From positions 62,001-126,000 of the forward strand of contig JBJHBJ010000005.1 in assembly GCA_050485425.1 (NCBI GenBank): DNA of 64,000 nt, in the 5' to 3' direction. The DNA is from LSCE01 sp050485425. Lineage in GTDB: Bacteria > Pseudomonadota > Gammaproteobacteria > Nitrococcales > Aquisalimonadaceae. The position numbers were made by a program, and so were the translations under genes. Below the pieces are notes generated by a model. It was given only the letters and a program-made list of their open reading frames with translations, had not been told where the DNA came from and ran no database searches. Positions 23,662-32,434 of this stretch are shown here, piece by piece (position 1 is the stretch's first letter; each line of letters begins with the position of its first letter).

Positions 23662-24935
23662 ACGTCTCCCTCGGGGCGTTGTCTGCGGATATGGGGATGC
23701 ATCAGCACGAATGCCAGCGCGATGCCGGCCAGCATCAGGTTCAGCATGTACGGTGCCTGCGGCAGCAGCTTGTAGAGGGGCATGCCGACGAAGGGGGCGA
23801 AGATGACGCCGATGGCGCCGGTGGTGGCCATCAGGCCGGTCACCGCACCCTGTTCGTGCATGCCCACCGACAGGGACGCCCCCGCCAGCGCGCCGGGCTG
23901 GGTCAGGCCGAACGTGAAGCCCAGCATCATCAGGCCGGCGAACAGGGTGCCGTAACTGGCACCGAAGATCAGGAACAGAAAGGACACCAGTCCGCAGCTC
24001 GCGCCGATGCCCATCATGGTGCGCGGCGGCGGTCGCAGTCGCCGGACAATGACAAGCTGGGCGAACAGTGCGGCACCGGCCGTCCCCATCAACGCGATGC
24101 CCACCCAGCGGGCGCTCTGCTCGGTGCTCATGCCCAGCACGTCGATGGCGTAGAAGCCGGCGGTCTGCATGGTACTGGCCTGGCAGATGCCCAGCATGAT
24201 CCCCACCGCCAGGAACGGCCGGATGCGCGGATCCAGCGTCCGCAAGCGCCCCCGGCTCTGGCGCTGTTCCCGGGGCCGTCGCTGCTCGGGCAGGAACCGG
24301 GCCACGACCAGGGCGCTGACCAGGCCCATCGCGGCAACGGCAAAGAACGGCGCCACCAGGCCGAACACCAGCAACACCGAGACCAGTCCCGGTCCCAACG
24401 TGACCCCCAGCCCGAATGCGGCACCCAGCGTGGTGAGCTGTGCGGCACGCTCCACCGGTGTGGTGCGATCGGCGATATAGGCCTGGGCGGCCGGCACCGT
24501 GGCCGAACCGAACAGACCGAACACGGAACGGCCGATCACCATGAACGCATAGGCTGCGAGCAGGCCCAGCAGACCGGTCAGGCCGGCGTGCACGGCCAGG
24601 CCGAACACCGCCATGGAAACGGCATAGGCGGAAAGGCCCAGGATAATCACCGGGCGCCGGCCCCAGCTATCGCTGCGGCGGCCCCAGTACGGGCTGCCAA
24701 TCACCCAGAGCACGGCGGAGACGGCAAAGATCGCACCCACCTTCAGCTCCGAGAGTCCCATGCTGCGGGCAATGGGAGGGAGCACGGCAAACATCAGCGA
24801 CTGTCCCATGCCCACCGAGATCAGGCACACGAACAGCAGCAGGAACGGGCGCCGGCGGTTGTCGGCAGGTGGTGCGCCCACCGGCAGGTCGGAAGCGGTC
24901 GCTTCGGCGGCGTTGTCTTCGCGGGAAGTAATCAC
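23658..24935 (-). CDS. MFS transporter (drug:H+ antiporter-like)
   Basis: This 425-residue, 12-span major facilitator protein has an unusually polar N-terminus of about 25 residues. The loop 2-3 motif is GSPYWGRRSDSWGRRPVI (the family pattern G-x-x-x-D-R-x-G-R-R, here with Ser-Asp-Ser-Trp-Gly-Arg-Arg). A motif C-like GPGLVS segment in span 5 points to an exporter. It overlaps the luciferase-like gene downstream and the diguanylate cyclase gene upstream by 4 bp each, which links transport, flavin chemistry and c-di-GMP signalling in one transcript. Confidence 0.85.
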   Translation of the reverse strand: MITSREDNAAEATASDLPVGAPPADNRRRPFLLLFVCLISVGMGQSLMFAVLPPIARSMGLSELKVGAIFAVSAVLWVIGSPYWGRRSDSWGRRPVIILGLSAYAVSMAVFGLAVHAGLTGLLGLLAAYAFMVIGRSVFGLFGSATVPAAQAYIADRTTPVERAAQLTTLGAAFGLGVTLGPGLVSVLLVFGLVAPFFAVAAMGLVSALVVARFLPEQRRPREQRQSRGRLRTLDPRIRPFLAVGIMLGICQASTMQTAGFYAIDVLGMSTEQSARWVGIALMGTAGAALFAQLVIVRRLRPPPRTMMGIGASCGLVSFLFLIFGASYGTLFAGLMMLGFTFGLTQPGALAGASLSVGMHEQGAVTGLMATTGAIGVIFAPFVGMPLYKLLPQAPYMLNLMLAGIALAFVLMHPHIRRQRPEGDV

Positions 24936-26110
24936 CGCCGCATCATAGCAGCGTCGGCCTCGCCGTCCACCGGCTCGGCTCCGGGAAGCCGCACGGCGTA
25001 CCGGTCGCGGCCGTGTTCCTTGGCCTGATACAGGGCCTGGTCCGCCAGATGCACCAGCTCAGCCACGCTGCCACCCTGCTCGGCGGGAAAGGCAACGGAC
25101 ACACCCACGCTGACGGTCAGCGGCTGCCCAGGCCGGGACGCACCATGGCGGATATCAAGCCCGGCAACGGCCCGCCGACACGCTTCCGCCACCCGCGTTG
25201 CGCCGTCCAGATCGGTGCCCGGCAGCACCAGGGTGAATTCCTCACCGCCATATCGAGCCACAAGATCAGTATCGCGGCGTACCTGTTCGGTCAGGGTCTC
25301 CGCGACCTGGCGCAGACAGACATCACCGTGCTTGTGCCCGTGATCGTCGTTGAAGGTCTTGAAGTGGTCGACGTCGCACATCAGCACCGCCAGCGGTTTA
25401 CCCTGGTCCGCCATCAGATCCCACTGCCCCTGAAGGAACAGATCAAGGCCCCGCCGGTTCGCCACGCCGGTCAGCGGGTCGCGCGCGGATAGCGTGGCCA
25501 GGTGCCGGTTGCTGCGGCTCAATTCAGCCTCCGCACGGTCGATCTGCCGGCGATACAGGAAAGCGAAGCCGCCGGTCAGCGCCATCACCCCCAGCATGCT
25601 GCCGGCATACATGAACTGCAGCACCCTCTCGGGCAGCGTCACCACGGACCGCCCCGGCGGGAACAGCAGGTGGCTCATCAGCAGCAACAGCGCCGCCAGC
25701 CCGAGCAGGAAGAGCAGCAACGGCATGCGCTCCCTGCTGAACGCCAGGGGCAGCAGGCAGGCCAGCGAGAGATAGAACAGATGAACGCCGGCGCCGGTAC
25801 TGAGAAACGCGGTCACCAGGATCAATTGCACCATGGGCGCGGTCAACGCCATGTTGCGGGCCATGTCGTGACGCCCCGCCGCGTTCAGCGGCAGTGCGGA
25901 CAGGTAGGTGCCCATGATGGCGATATTGAGCAGGATCAGTGGCAACAGGGCCGGCAGATCGTAGATGATGTAGAACAACTGATACGGGAGCGTGGCCAGA
26001 GCACCCAGCATGCCCAACTGGTTTGCCAGCACGGCCTGCCGGGCACGCGCCGGCGACTGGCCCTCTGTGCCCAGGTACTGCCATTGGAGGAACAACTTCA
26101 GCGGGTTCAC
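24932..26110 (-). CDS. Membrane-bound diguanylate cyclase (GGDEF)
   Basis: A 392-residue protein. Residues about 25-195 form six hydrophobic spans (sensor or anchor module of MASE2-like layout), and residues about 215-375 form a GGDEF domain. The active loop reads GGEEF, compatible with c-di-GMP synthesis, and the inhibitory I-site RxxD is intact (RDTD, five residues upstream). There is no EAL domain. It is first in a three-gene minus-strand operon with an MFS exporter and a luciferase-like oxygenase. The signal sensed is unknown. Confidence 0.9.
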   Translation of the reverse strand: MNPLKLFLQWQYLGTEGQSPARARQAVLANQLGMLGALATLPYQLFYIIYDLPALLPLILLNIAIMGTYLSALPLNAAGRHDMARNMALTAPMVQLILVTAFLSTGAGVHLFYLSLACLLPLAFSRERMPLLLFLLGLAALLLLMSHLLFPPGRSVVTLPERVLQFMYAGSMLGVMALTGGFAFLYRRQIDRAEAELSRSNRHLATLSARDPLTGVANRRGLDLFLQGQWDLMADQGKPLAVLMCDVDHFKTFNDDHGHKHGDVCLRQVAETLTEQVRRDTDLVARYGGEEFTLVLPGTDLDGATRVAEACRRAVAGLDIRHGASRPGQPLTVSVGVSVAFPAEQGGSVAELVHLADQALYQAKEHGRDRYAVRLPGAEPVDGEADAAMMRR

Positions 26111-26249
26111 GGCATTATCCGCACGGCGCTATGCAATTGGGAGCATGGTGCGGAAACAATAAAGCCAAATCAGAGACGTAGCACACATTTTTAATTTCCG
26201 ACTTATTTTTTGTTGCTTACGAGCGATACGATTCCCGGGGAAAAGCATC

Positions 26250-27056
26250 ATGACGCAAGCGTTGTTTTCGCGCGAGGGCAAGCACTTCATTCCTACCGCA
26301 CTCAGCGGTGGTCCGTGGAACCCGGAGCACCTGCACGGCGGCCCGGTCGCCGGCCTGCTGGCCCATGGCGTGGAAACGGCGCTGACCAGTCCCGGCCTGC
26401 GCCTGGCCCGGCTCACCATCGATCTGATGCGCGCCGTGCCGAGAGCACCACTGGAACTGGTGACGGAAACCGTGCGCGATGGCCGCCGGGTTCAACTGCA
26501 CCGATGTTCCCTGTTTGCCGACGGCGTCGAGGTCAGTCGCGCCACCGGCCTGTTTCTGGAGAAACGGGCCGTGGACGTGCCGGAGCACGGCCGTTTCCCC
26601 GGCACTTCTTTCCCCGCGCCGCCGGACGCACCCGAGGGCAGTCTGTCGGAGGTGGCGGGCTGGTCCAGGGCGTTTACCCCCCAGGGCCTGCATACCACCG
26701 CCCAGGCAGTGCGGCTGGACGGGGTTCGCGGCCAGGGGCATGGCCAGGTCTGGATGCAGTTGCCGGTGGACGTTGTCGCCGGCGAGACCACATCGGCTGC
26801 GGTCCGCACGGCCACGCTGTCGGATTTCGGCAACGGGGTCGGACAGCTCTATCTCCCTCCGCGCCAGGGGACGATCAACACCGACATCACGCTGTACCTG
26901 CACCGGGAGCCGCAGGGCCCATGGCTGGGTCTGGACGCCTGCAGCCGCATGGAACCGACCGGCATGGGATTGGTGGAAACCGCGCTCCATGACGTGCACG
27001 GACCGGTGGGCCGCGTGCTGCAGGCGACACTGGCGATGGACGTCTACCGCCCCTGA
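26250..27056 (+). CDS. Thioesterase family protein (TesB/4HBT_3-like acyl-CoA thioesterase)
   Basis: The 268-residue protein has a double hot-dog layout. The first half has PWNPEHLHGGPVAGLLAHGVE with the conserved HGG, and the second half ends with WLGLDACSRMEPTGMGLVETALHDVHGPVGR. These are hallmarks of the TesB-related thioesterase group that hydrolyses acyl-CoA. It is preceded by a 139-bp AT-rich divergent region shared with the diguanylate cyclase gene and overlaps, tail to tail, the next minus-strand gene by 13 bp. Substrate chain length is unknown. Confidence 0.8.
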   Translation: MTQALFSREGKHFIPTALSGGPWNPEHLHGGPVAGLLAHGVETALTSPGLRLARLTIDLMRAVPRAPLELVTETVRDGRRVQLHRCSLFADGVEVSRATGLFLEKRAVDVPEHGRFPGTSFPAPPDAPEGSLSEVAGWSRAFTPQGLHTTAQAVRLDGVRGQGHGQVWMQLPVDVVAGETTSAAVRTATLSDFGNGVGQLYLPPRQGTINTDITLYLHREPQGPWLGLDACSRMEPTGMGLVETALHDVHGPVGRVLQATLAMDVYRP

Positions 27057-27496
27057 ACCGGCCTGCGGGGCTGCTTGCGCGAAGGCCTGTCCAGCACCAG
27101 CTTCGGCCGGCCTGCGCGCACCCGCAGCCAGTTGATGGAGCGCCGCACCGGCCGGCGGGAGACCACCCATTTCTCCAGCCGGTACTTGCCCGGGAAGTTC
27201 ATCAGCATCAGGCCGATCAGGATGGTGACCACCCCCTGGCCGGGCAGCACCAGCATGGCCAGACCCAGCGCCACCAGCACGACACCCAGCAGATTCTTCG
27301 CCACCACCAGCACGGCCTGCAGCACCGGGTGCCGGCGGATCACGGTGGCTCTCTCCCGGCGGTCACCGGCGAAATAGTCGGCCGGGATGCGCACCACGAT
27401 CATCGGCACCAGCACCAGCGTGGCGACGAACATCACCAACGAGAATGCACCCAGCGCCCAGTACAGCGCCTGGGCGTTATCCAGCAGCTCCCGCAT
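27044..27496 (-). CDS. PGPGW-like transmembrane protein
   Basis: A 150-residue protein with two or three hydrophobic spans (about 12-38, 65-105) and a basic C-terminal tail of about 35 residues. The central MLVLPGQGVVTILIGLMLM corresponds to the PGPGW motif of a family of small uncharacterised membrane proteins, here LPGQG. Its ATG overlaps the crotonase stop by one base. The function is unknown; the position directly after an enoyl-CoA hydratase gene is probably operonic but not informative. Confidence 0.75.
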   Translation of the reverse strand: MRELLDNAQALYWALGAFSLVMFVATLVLVPMIVVRIPADYFAGDRRERATVIRRHPVLQAVLVVAKNLLGVVLVALGLAMLVLPGQGVVTILIGLMLMNFPGKYRLEKWVVSRRPVRRSINWLRVRAGRPKLVLDRPSRKQPRRPVQGR

Positions 27497-28350
27497 CAGT
27501 CCTCGCCGAGCACCCTGCCGCCCGGTGGCAGTTCGGCGAAACGCCCGGGGCGCCCTTCCGCGTTCGCCTGCATGGCTTCCATGATCTCCTCCGGCTGCAG
27601 CAGGCTGGCATTCCAGATTCCGATGTAGTCCAGGCCGTCGGCGGTGGAATGGTCGCGGGCGTAGTTGGCCATGCGCTTGCAGCCGTGCACGGCCAGCGGC
27701 GGCTTGGAGGCGATCTCCCGGGCAATCCCCATGACACCGTCCAGCATCGCGGCATGATCATCGTACACGCGGTTGACCAGGCCCAGTTGCTGCGCCTCGA
27801 CGGCGGGCATACGGCGTCCTGTGTAGGCCAGTTCGCGCGCCACGCCTTCCGGCAGCAGCTTGAAGATGCGCGGGAAGGTGCCGACATCGGCGGTCATGCC
27901 CACGTTGATCTCGTGAATGGTCAGGAAGGCATCGCGGGTGGCGTAGCGCATGTCGCAGGCGGTGACCAGATCCACGCCGCCGCCGATGCAGCCACCCTGC
28001 ATGGCCGCCAGCACGGGAAGGCGGCAGCGTTCAAGGCAGTTGAAGGTTTCCTGCATCTGCTTGACGTTCTGGTAGAACTTCAGCCCGGCCTGGCGGTGGG
28101 CCATCGGATCGCCGCCGGCGTTGTCATCGGCCAGCGAACCGAACACGCTGGTATCCAGGCCCGAGGTGAAATGCGGACCGCTGGAGGAGATGACGATAAC
28201 CCGTGCACGGACATTGTCGTCGATGTCGCGGATGGCTTCCGGCAACTCTCGCCAGAAAGCCGGAATCATGCTGTTGCGTTTTTCCGGCCGGTTCAGCACC
28301 AGATGAGCAACCTGGTCCTGGATGGTCAGTTCGAAACACTGGTAGGTCAT
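27496..28350 (-). CDS. Enoyl-CoA hydratase/isomerase family protein (crotonase)
   Basis: This 284-residue crotonase-fold enzyme starts at MTYQCFELT (28350, AGGAC upstream); an open extension to 28398 is ignored because it lacks a ribosome site. It has NRPEKRNSM near residue 20, the first oxyanion segment SSSGPHFTSGLDTSVF, and the second AAMQGGCIGGGVDLVTACDMRYA. D at the position after INVGMTAD suggests a dienoyl-CoA isomerase (ECH1-type) as well as a hydratase. The two cannot be separated confidently without an alignment. It follows the GMC oxidoreductase gene by 44 bases. Confidence 0.85.
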   Translation of the reverse strand: MTYQCFELTIQDQVAHLVLNRPEKRNSMIPAFWRELPEAIRDIDDNVRARVIVISSSGPHFTSGLDTSVFGSLADDNAGGDPMAHRQAGLKFYQNVKQMQETFNCLERCRLPVLAAMQGGCIGGGVDLVTACDMRYATRDAFLTIHEINVGMTADVGTFPRIFKLLPEGVARELAYTGRRMPAVEAQQLGLVNRVYDDHAAMLDGVMGIAREIASKPPLAVHGCKRMANYARDHSTADGLDYIGIWNASLLQPEEIMEAMQANAEGRPGRFAELPPGGRVLGED

Positions 28351-28394
28351 GGTGTCCTGTCCCACAAAAGCCCCTCCGGGAAAGCTCTGAAGAT

Positions 28395-30041
28395 TCACGC
28401 CGGTGCACTCCGGGCCGGCTTCCGCTCCTGGCGAGATACCACTCCCCTCGCCTCCTGCAGGATCATGTCGGCCGCCTTTTCCGCGATGGCGACCACCGGA
28501 GCATTGGTGTTGCCGCCGATCAGCGTGGGCATGATCGAGGCGTCCACCACGCGCAATCCGGGCACACCATGCACCCGGAGCCGGGCATCCACCACCGCCG
28601 ACGCATCGGAGCCCATCTTACAGGTTCCGACCGGATGATAGATCGTGTCGGCCTTCCGGCGCACGAAATCCCGTATCTGCGCATCGGTCCGCACGGCTTC
28701 GCCGGGCGACAGCTCGTCCCCCCGGTACGCTTTCATGGCGTTCGCCATCATCAACCGGCGGCCGATTTTCACCGCTGCCACCATCTTCTGCATGTCTTCC
28801 GGTGCGCTCAGATAGTTGGGCTGGATGACCGGGGGCAGCATGGGGTCGCTGCCGGCAAGCCCCACATGGCCGCGGCTTTTCGGCCGCAGGTTGCAGACAT
28901 GCAGCGAGTAGCCGTGCCCCAGCAGCCAGCCCAGACGCTTGCCGTGGTTCTCCAGCTTGACCATCGTGAGGTGAAGTTGCAGGTCCGGAATCGGCTCGCG
29001 GGGGCTGCTGCGAAGGAAACCGCCGGCCTCGGTGCCGTTGCTGGAGAACACCCCCGCGCCGTCACGCCGGTACTCCGGTATGCCGCGCAGCATCTTCGGT
29101 ATCATTCCCGGTGTAAAGCCGTAGGTGACCGGTTGCAGGGCCTTCTGCACGATCAGCACGTCCAGATGGTCCTGCAGGTTCCGGCCGACACCGGGCAGAT
29201 GCCGTTGCACCGGGATGCCGTGCCTTGCGAGTTCACTTTCCGGGCCAATGCCGGAAAGCATGAGCAATTGCGGCGAATTGATGGCACCGGCACTGACCAG
29301 AACTTCACGGCTGGCCTCCAGCGTGCGATGCCCCCGCTTCTGTACCACCACGACACCGCTCGCCCGGCCCCCGGTGAGCCGGATGCGGCAGGTCAGCGCA
29401 TCCGTCATGACATGCAGATTGGGGCGTTGCTCTGCCTCGCGCAGGTAGGCCTGGGCCACGCTCCAGCGGCGGCCACGCTTGACGGTCAGATGATACAGGC
29501 CCAAGCCTTCCTGTTCGGGCCCGTTGAAGTCCGGGTTGGCCGGGAACCCGAGCTCCTCGCCGGCATCGATCAGCGCCTGGCAGAGCGGGCTGGGTGACGG
29601 CTGGGCGGAGACATGCATCGGCCCGTCACGGCCGTGGAACGTCGGATCGCCACCGGGTTCGAAATGCTCCGACTTCAGGAAGTACGGCAGCAGATCGTCA
29701 TAGCCCCAGCCGTCATTACCGAGGGACTTCCAGTGGTCGTAGTCCCAGCGGTGGCCCCGGGTGTGGCACATGGCATTCACCGAACTGCAGCCGCCCAGTG
29801 TCTTGCCGCGCGGCGTATAGATGCTGCGGCCGCCGAGCTGCTGCTCCGGCGCCGTCTCGTAGCACCAGTTCAGCTTGCGGTGGCGCATCAGGCCGAGCAT
29901 GCCCATGGGAAGATGAATCATCGGCGATGTGTCACGCGGGCCGGCCTCGATCAGGCAGACGCGCACCGACGGGTCCGCCGACAGCCGGTTGGCCAGCACG
30001 CAGCCGGCCGAACCCGCACCAACGATGATGTAATCGTACAT
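28395..30041 (-). CDS. GMC-family FAD oxidoreductase (choline/alcohol dehydrogenase-like)
   Basis: A 548-residue flavoprotein with the N-terminal Rossmann motif YIIVGAGSAGCVLANRLS, the GMC signature 1 block PRGKTLGGCSSVNAM and signature 2 GAINSPQLLMLSGIG. The catalytic His region is IYHPVGTCKMGSD, and the final block is ASIMPTLIGGNTNAP with the conserved Asn. It could oxidise choline, a longer-chain alcohol or a polyethylene-glycol-like substrate. No betaine aldehyde dehydrogenase is adjacent, which argues against a standard betA. It precedes a crotonase gene in the same direction. Confidence 0.9.
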   Translation of the reverse strand: MYDYIIVGAGSAGCVLANRLSADPSVRVCLIEAGPRDTSPMIHLPMGMLGLMRHRKLNWCYETAPEQQLGGRSIYTPRGKTLGGCSSVNAMCHTRGHRWDYDHWKSLGNDGWGYDDLLPYFLKSEHFEPGGDPTFHGRDGPMHVSAQPSPSPLCQALIDAGEELGFPANPDFNGPEQEGLGLYHLTVKRGRRWSVAQAYLREAEQRPNLHVMTDALTCRIRLTGGRASGVVVVQKRGHRTLEASREVLVSAGAINSPQLLMLSGIGPESELARHGIPVQRHLPGVGRNLQDHLDVLIVQKALQPVTYGFTPGMIPKMLRGIPEYRRDGAGVFSSNGTEAGGFLRSSPREPIPDLQLHLTMVKLENHGKRLGWLLGHGYSLHVCNLRPKSRGHVGLAGSDPMLPPVIQPNYLSAPEDMQKMVAAVKIGRRLMMANAMKAYRGDELSPGEAVRTDAQIRDFVRRKADTIYHPVGTCKMGSDASAVVDARLRVHGVPGLRVVDASIMPTLIGGNTNAPVVAIAEKAADMILQEARGVVSRQERKPARSAPA

Positions 30042-30158
30042 GCCTCCTCCCTGTTCTTATGATTGACCGCGAGGGAAAGCCCCCCGGCATGTCCCAGTCT
30101 ACCCGGGCCGCTCCCGCCCGGTATTGAACATAGCTGTCAGTTTGACCGAGGGCCAAGA

Positions 30159-30782
30159 TTAGAGCAGCCAGCTCCGGTAGGTCTCGGTGGAGAGTACGGC
30201 CCGTACCATTTCGCTGCTGTTGCGGGCATCGAGCTTTTCCAGGACCCGCGCCCGATGCACTTCCACGGTGCGGATGCTGACGTCCAGCTCCCAGGCGATC
30301 ACCTTGTTCAGCTTGCCTTCCAGCATGCGTTCCATGACCTCCCGTTCCCGGGGCGTAAGGGACCGCAGGCGCCGCTCCACGTCCAGCCGTCGCGACTCCT
30401 CGGACCGAGCGGCGGCATCCGCGGCCAGCGCCTTGTGGATCTGGTTGAGCAGGTGCTGATCGCGGAACGGCTTTTCCAGGAAATCCATGGCCCCGGCATT
30501 CACCGCACGGACGGCCATCGGGATATCGCCGTGCCCGGTGATGAAGATGATGGGCATCTGGACGCCCCGTGCCCGCAGCGCCTGTTGCAGTTCCAGGCCG
30601 TCCATGCCCGGAAGGCGGACATCCAGCAACAGGCAGCCGGTGCTCTCCGCCGTTACCGCGGCGAGCAGTTGTTCCGGACCGGCAAAGTCTTCCACGGCCA
30701 GCCCCTCCCCTCGCAACAGGAAACCGATGGCATGCCGCACGTCGTCATCGTCATCCACCAGGTAGACGCGGGCCTCAGTCAT
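30159..30782 (-). CDS. FixJ-type response regulator
   Basis: The 207-residue regulator has a receiver with a very acidic start (YLVDDDDDVRHA), phospho-acceptor in LLDVRLPGMDG near residue 55, the conserved Thr and the EKPF lysine near 103. A LuxR-type helix-turn-helix follows (SLTPREREVMERMLEGKLNKVIA, key residues LTPRE and EGKLNK). The linker after EKPF and the REREVM start are characteristic of the FixJ/TtrR group. It overlaps the sensor kinase gene by 8 bp and is its evident partner. Targets are unknown; the upstream ArsS genes are the obvious candidates. Confidence 0.92.
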   Translation of the reverse strand: MTEARVYLVDDDDDVRHAIGFLLRGEGLAVEDFAGPEQLLAAVTAESTGCLLLDVRLPGMDGLELQQALRARGVQMPIIFITGHGDIPMAVRAVNAGAMDFLEKPFRDQHLLNQIHKALAADAAARSEESRRLDVERRLRSLTPREREVMERMLEGKLNKVIAWELDVSIRTVEVHRARVLEKLDARNSSEMVRAVLSTETYRSWLL

Positions 30783-32409
30783 TCTGCCGTTCTCCGCTCA
30801 CCGGCAGCCGGATCCGGAAACAGGCTCCGGCGCCCGGCAGGTTCTCCGCATCCAGCGTGCCGTGGTGTGCATCCACGATGGAGCGCACGATGGCCAATCC
30901 CAGGCCGGTGCCCTGCGGACGGGAACCGAACAACGGTTCGAACAGCGCCCGCCGGTCACCGGGCGGCAGGCCCGGGCCGTTGTCGGCGATTCGCAGGCAG
31001 ACCGCGCGACCGTCCTCCGACAGGCCGGTGGCCACTTCCACCCAGCGCTCTTCCGGCGGTCGCGATCCGGGTGCCATCGCCTCCACGGCATTCTGCACCA
31101 GGTTTACCACCACCTGCTGCAACTCGATGGCATTGGCAAGCACTGGCGGCAACTCCGCTGCCATATCCAGTCGCAACGCCACCTGCCGGCGGCGCAGTTC
31201 CGGGCCCAGCAGGGCCACCGCATCCCCGATCAGGACATTGAGCTGCTGCGGCTGGCGCTGCGCCGACTCCTCCCGCAGATAACCCCGTGTCCTGCGCACG
31301 ATATCGGACGCCCGCTCGGTGCCGGCCACGATACGGTCCAGCGCCTCCTGCAGCGGTTGCCCCACCTCGTTACGCTCGACCATCCGGCGGGCAGCCTGGG
31401 CGTAGCTGTTGACCACACAGAGCGGCTGGTTCACCTCATGGGCAATGCCGGCCGCCAGGGTGCTCATCGCGTTCAGGCGCCCCGCCCGGGCCAGGGTACT
31501 GAGATGCTGCCGGGCGGCGCTCTCCGCCGCCCGGCGTTCGGCGCGCAGGGCCGCAAGCAGCAGACCGGTCAGCGAAAACATGGCGACCTGGGCATGCATG
31601 GACAGCAGGTCCTGCGGCATGCCGCTCTGCGCAAACGGCCCGCCACCCAGTGCGGTGCAGTGCAGCGCCACCCCTGCCACCAGCAGGATCAGCAACGCCA
31701 CCAGCCAGGGCGGCTGGCGGATGGCTGCGTACATCAGCACCGGGAAAAGCGCATAGGAAGCGGGCAGCGTCATCATGAACGGCAGGCCCAGCGAATAGAC
31801 GGCCAGGGCGATTCCCGGCGCCACCACCAGCAGGATCCGCCCTTCCCAGTTCAGCGGGAAATCACGCCACGGCCGGCGAAGCACGGCCATCAGCACCGGC
31901 GCCAGCAGCAGCATACCCATGAAATCCGACAGCAGGCAGAGGCCGAAGATCTCGGCGAAACCGGCGCTAAGGCCGGCCATGACCAACGCACCCAGCGCCG
32001 CACTGACCAGGGCGGACGCGACGGCACCGACCGCCAGCAGCACCAGCACGTCGCGGATGCGTTGCAACCGGGGGGAAAAATCGGTCAGGCGCAGCAGCCG
32101 GACGCCGGCCACCGCGGCCAGGCCGCCGGCAGCCCCCAGGATGACGGCATCAAGCACACCCGCACCGAGATGCAACTGCGCCAGCGCGCCAAGGGCTGCC
32201 CCGGTAAGCGCCATCCGATAGCCGTAGTGGTAGACGAAGGCAAGCAGGATCCCGGTGGCCGGCCAGACCATCGGCACCGGGGGATCGTCCAGCCGCATAT
32301 CCAGGGACCAGATGGTCAGCAGCAGGTACAGCACACCCATGCCGGCATGGATGCCGGCCGCACGCCACGGGCCGTTCGTACGCTGCAACTGCTCCGCCGA
32401 TGTCGCCAT
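30775..32409 (-). CDS. Sensor histidine kinase with MASE1-like membrane domain
   Basis: A 544-residue membrane kinase. Residues about 20-285 hold eight or so hydrophobic spans of MASE1 type. A HisKA domain follows with phospho-accepting H324 in IAHEVNQP, a form typical of FixL-like kinases. An ATPase domain then shows N-box NLVQNAVEAM, G1 ADNGPGL and G2 GTGLGLAIV. There is no PAS or haem domain, so it is not an oxygen sensor of FixL type. It overlaps its response regulator gene and follows arsS by 25 bases. Confidence 0.92.
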   Translation of the reverse strand: MATSAEQLQRTNGPWRAAGIHAGMGVLYLLLTIWSLDMRLDDPPVPMVWPATGILLAFVYHYGYRMALTGAALGALAQLHLGAGVLDAVILGAAGGLAAVAGVRLLRLTDFSPRLQRIRDVLVLLAVGAVASALVSAALGALVMAGLSAGFAEIFGLCLLSDFMGMLLLAPVLMAVLRRPWRDFPLNWEGRILLVVAPGIALAVYSLGLPFMMTLPASYALFPVLMYAAIRQPPWLVALLILLVAGVALHCTALGGGPFAQSGMPQDLLSMHAQVAMFSLTGLLLAALRAERRAAESAARQHLSTLARAGRLNAMSTLAAGIAHEVNQPLCVVNSYAQAARRMVERNEVGQPLQEALDRIVAGTERASDIVRRTRGYLREESAQRQPQQLNVLIGDAVALLGPELRRRQVALRLDMAAELPPVLANAIELQQVVVNLVQNAVEAMAPGSRPPEERWVEVATGLSEDGRAVCLRIADNGPGLPPGDRRALFEPLFGSRPQGTGLGLAIVRSIVDAHHGTLDAENLPGAGACFRIRLPVSGERQND

Positions 32410-32434
32410 CCGGCCTTACCTTTGGGAGTTTCCG

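Noticed and set aside
23028..25028. A 666-codon + strand open frame opposite the luciferase-like and MFS genes
   Set aside because: It is an antisense shadow: the protein is rich in Arg, His, Gln and Gly with no family motif, and both minus-strand genes here have clear domains.
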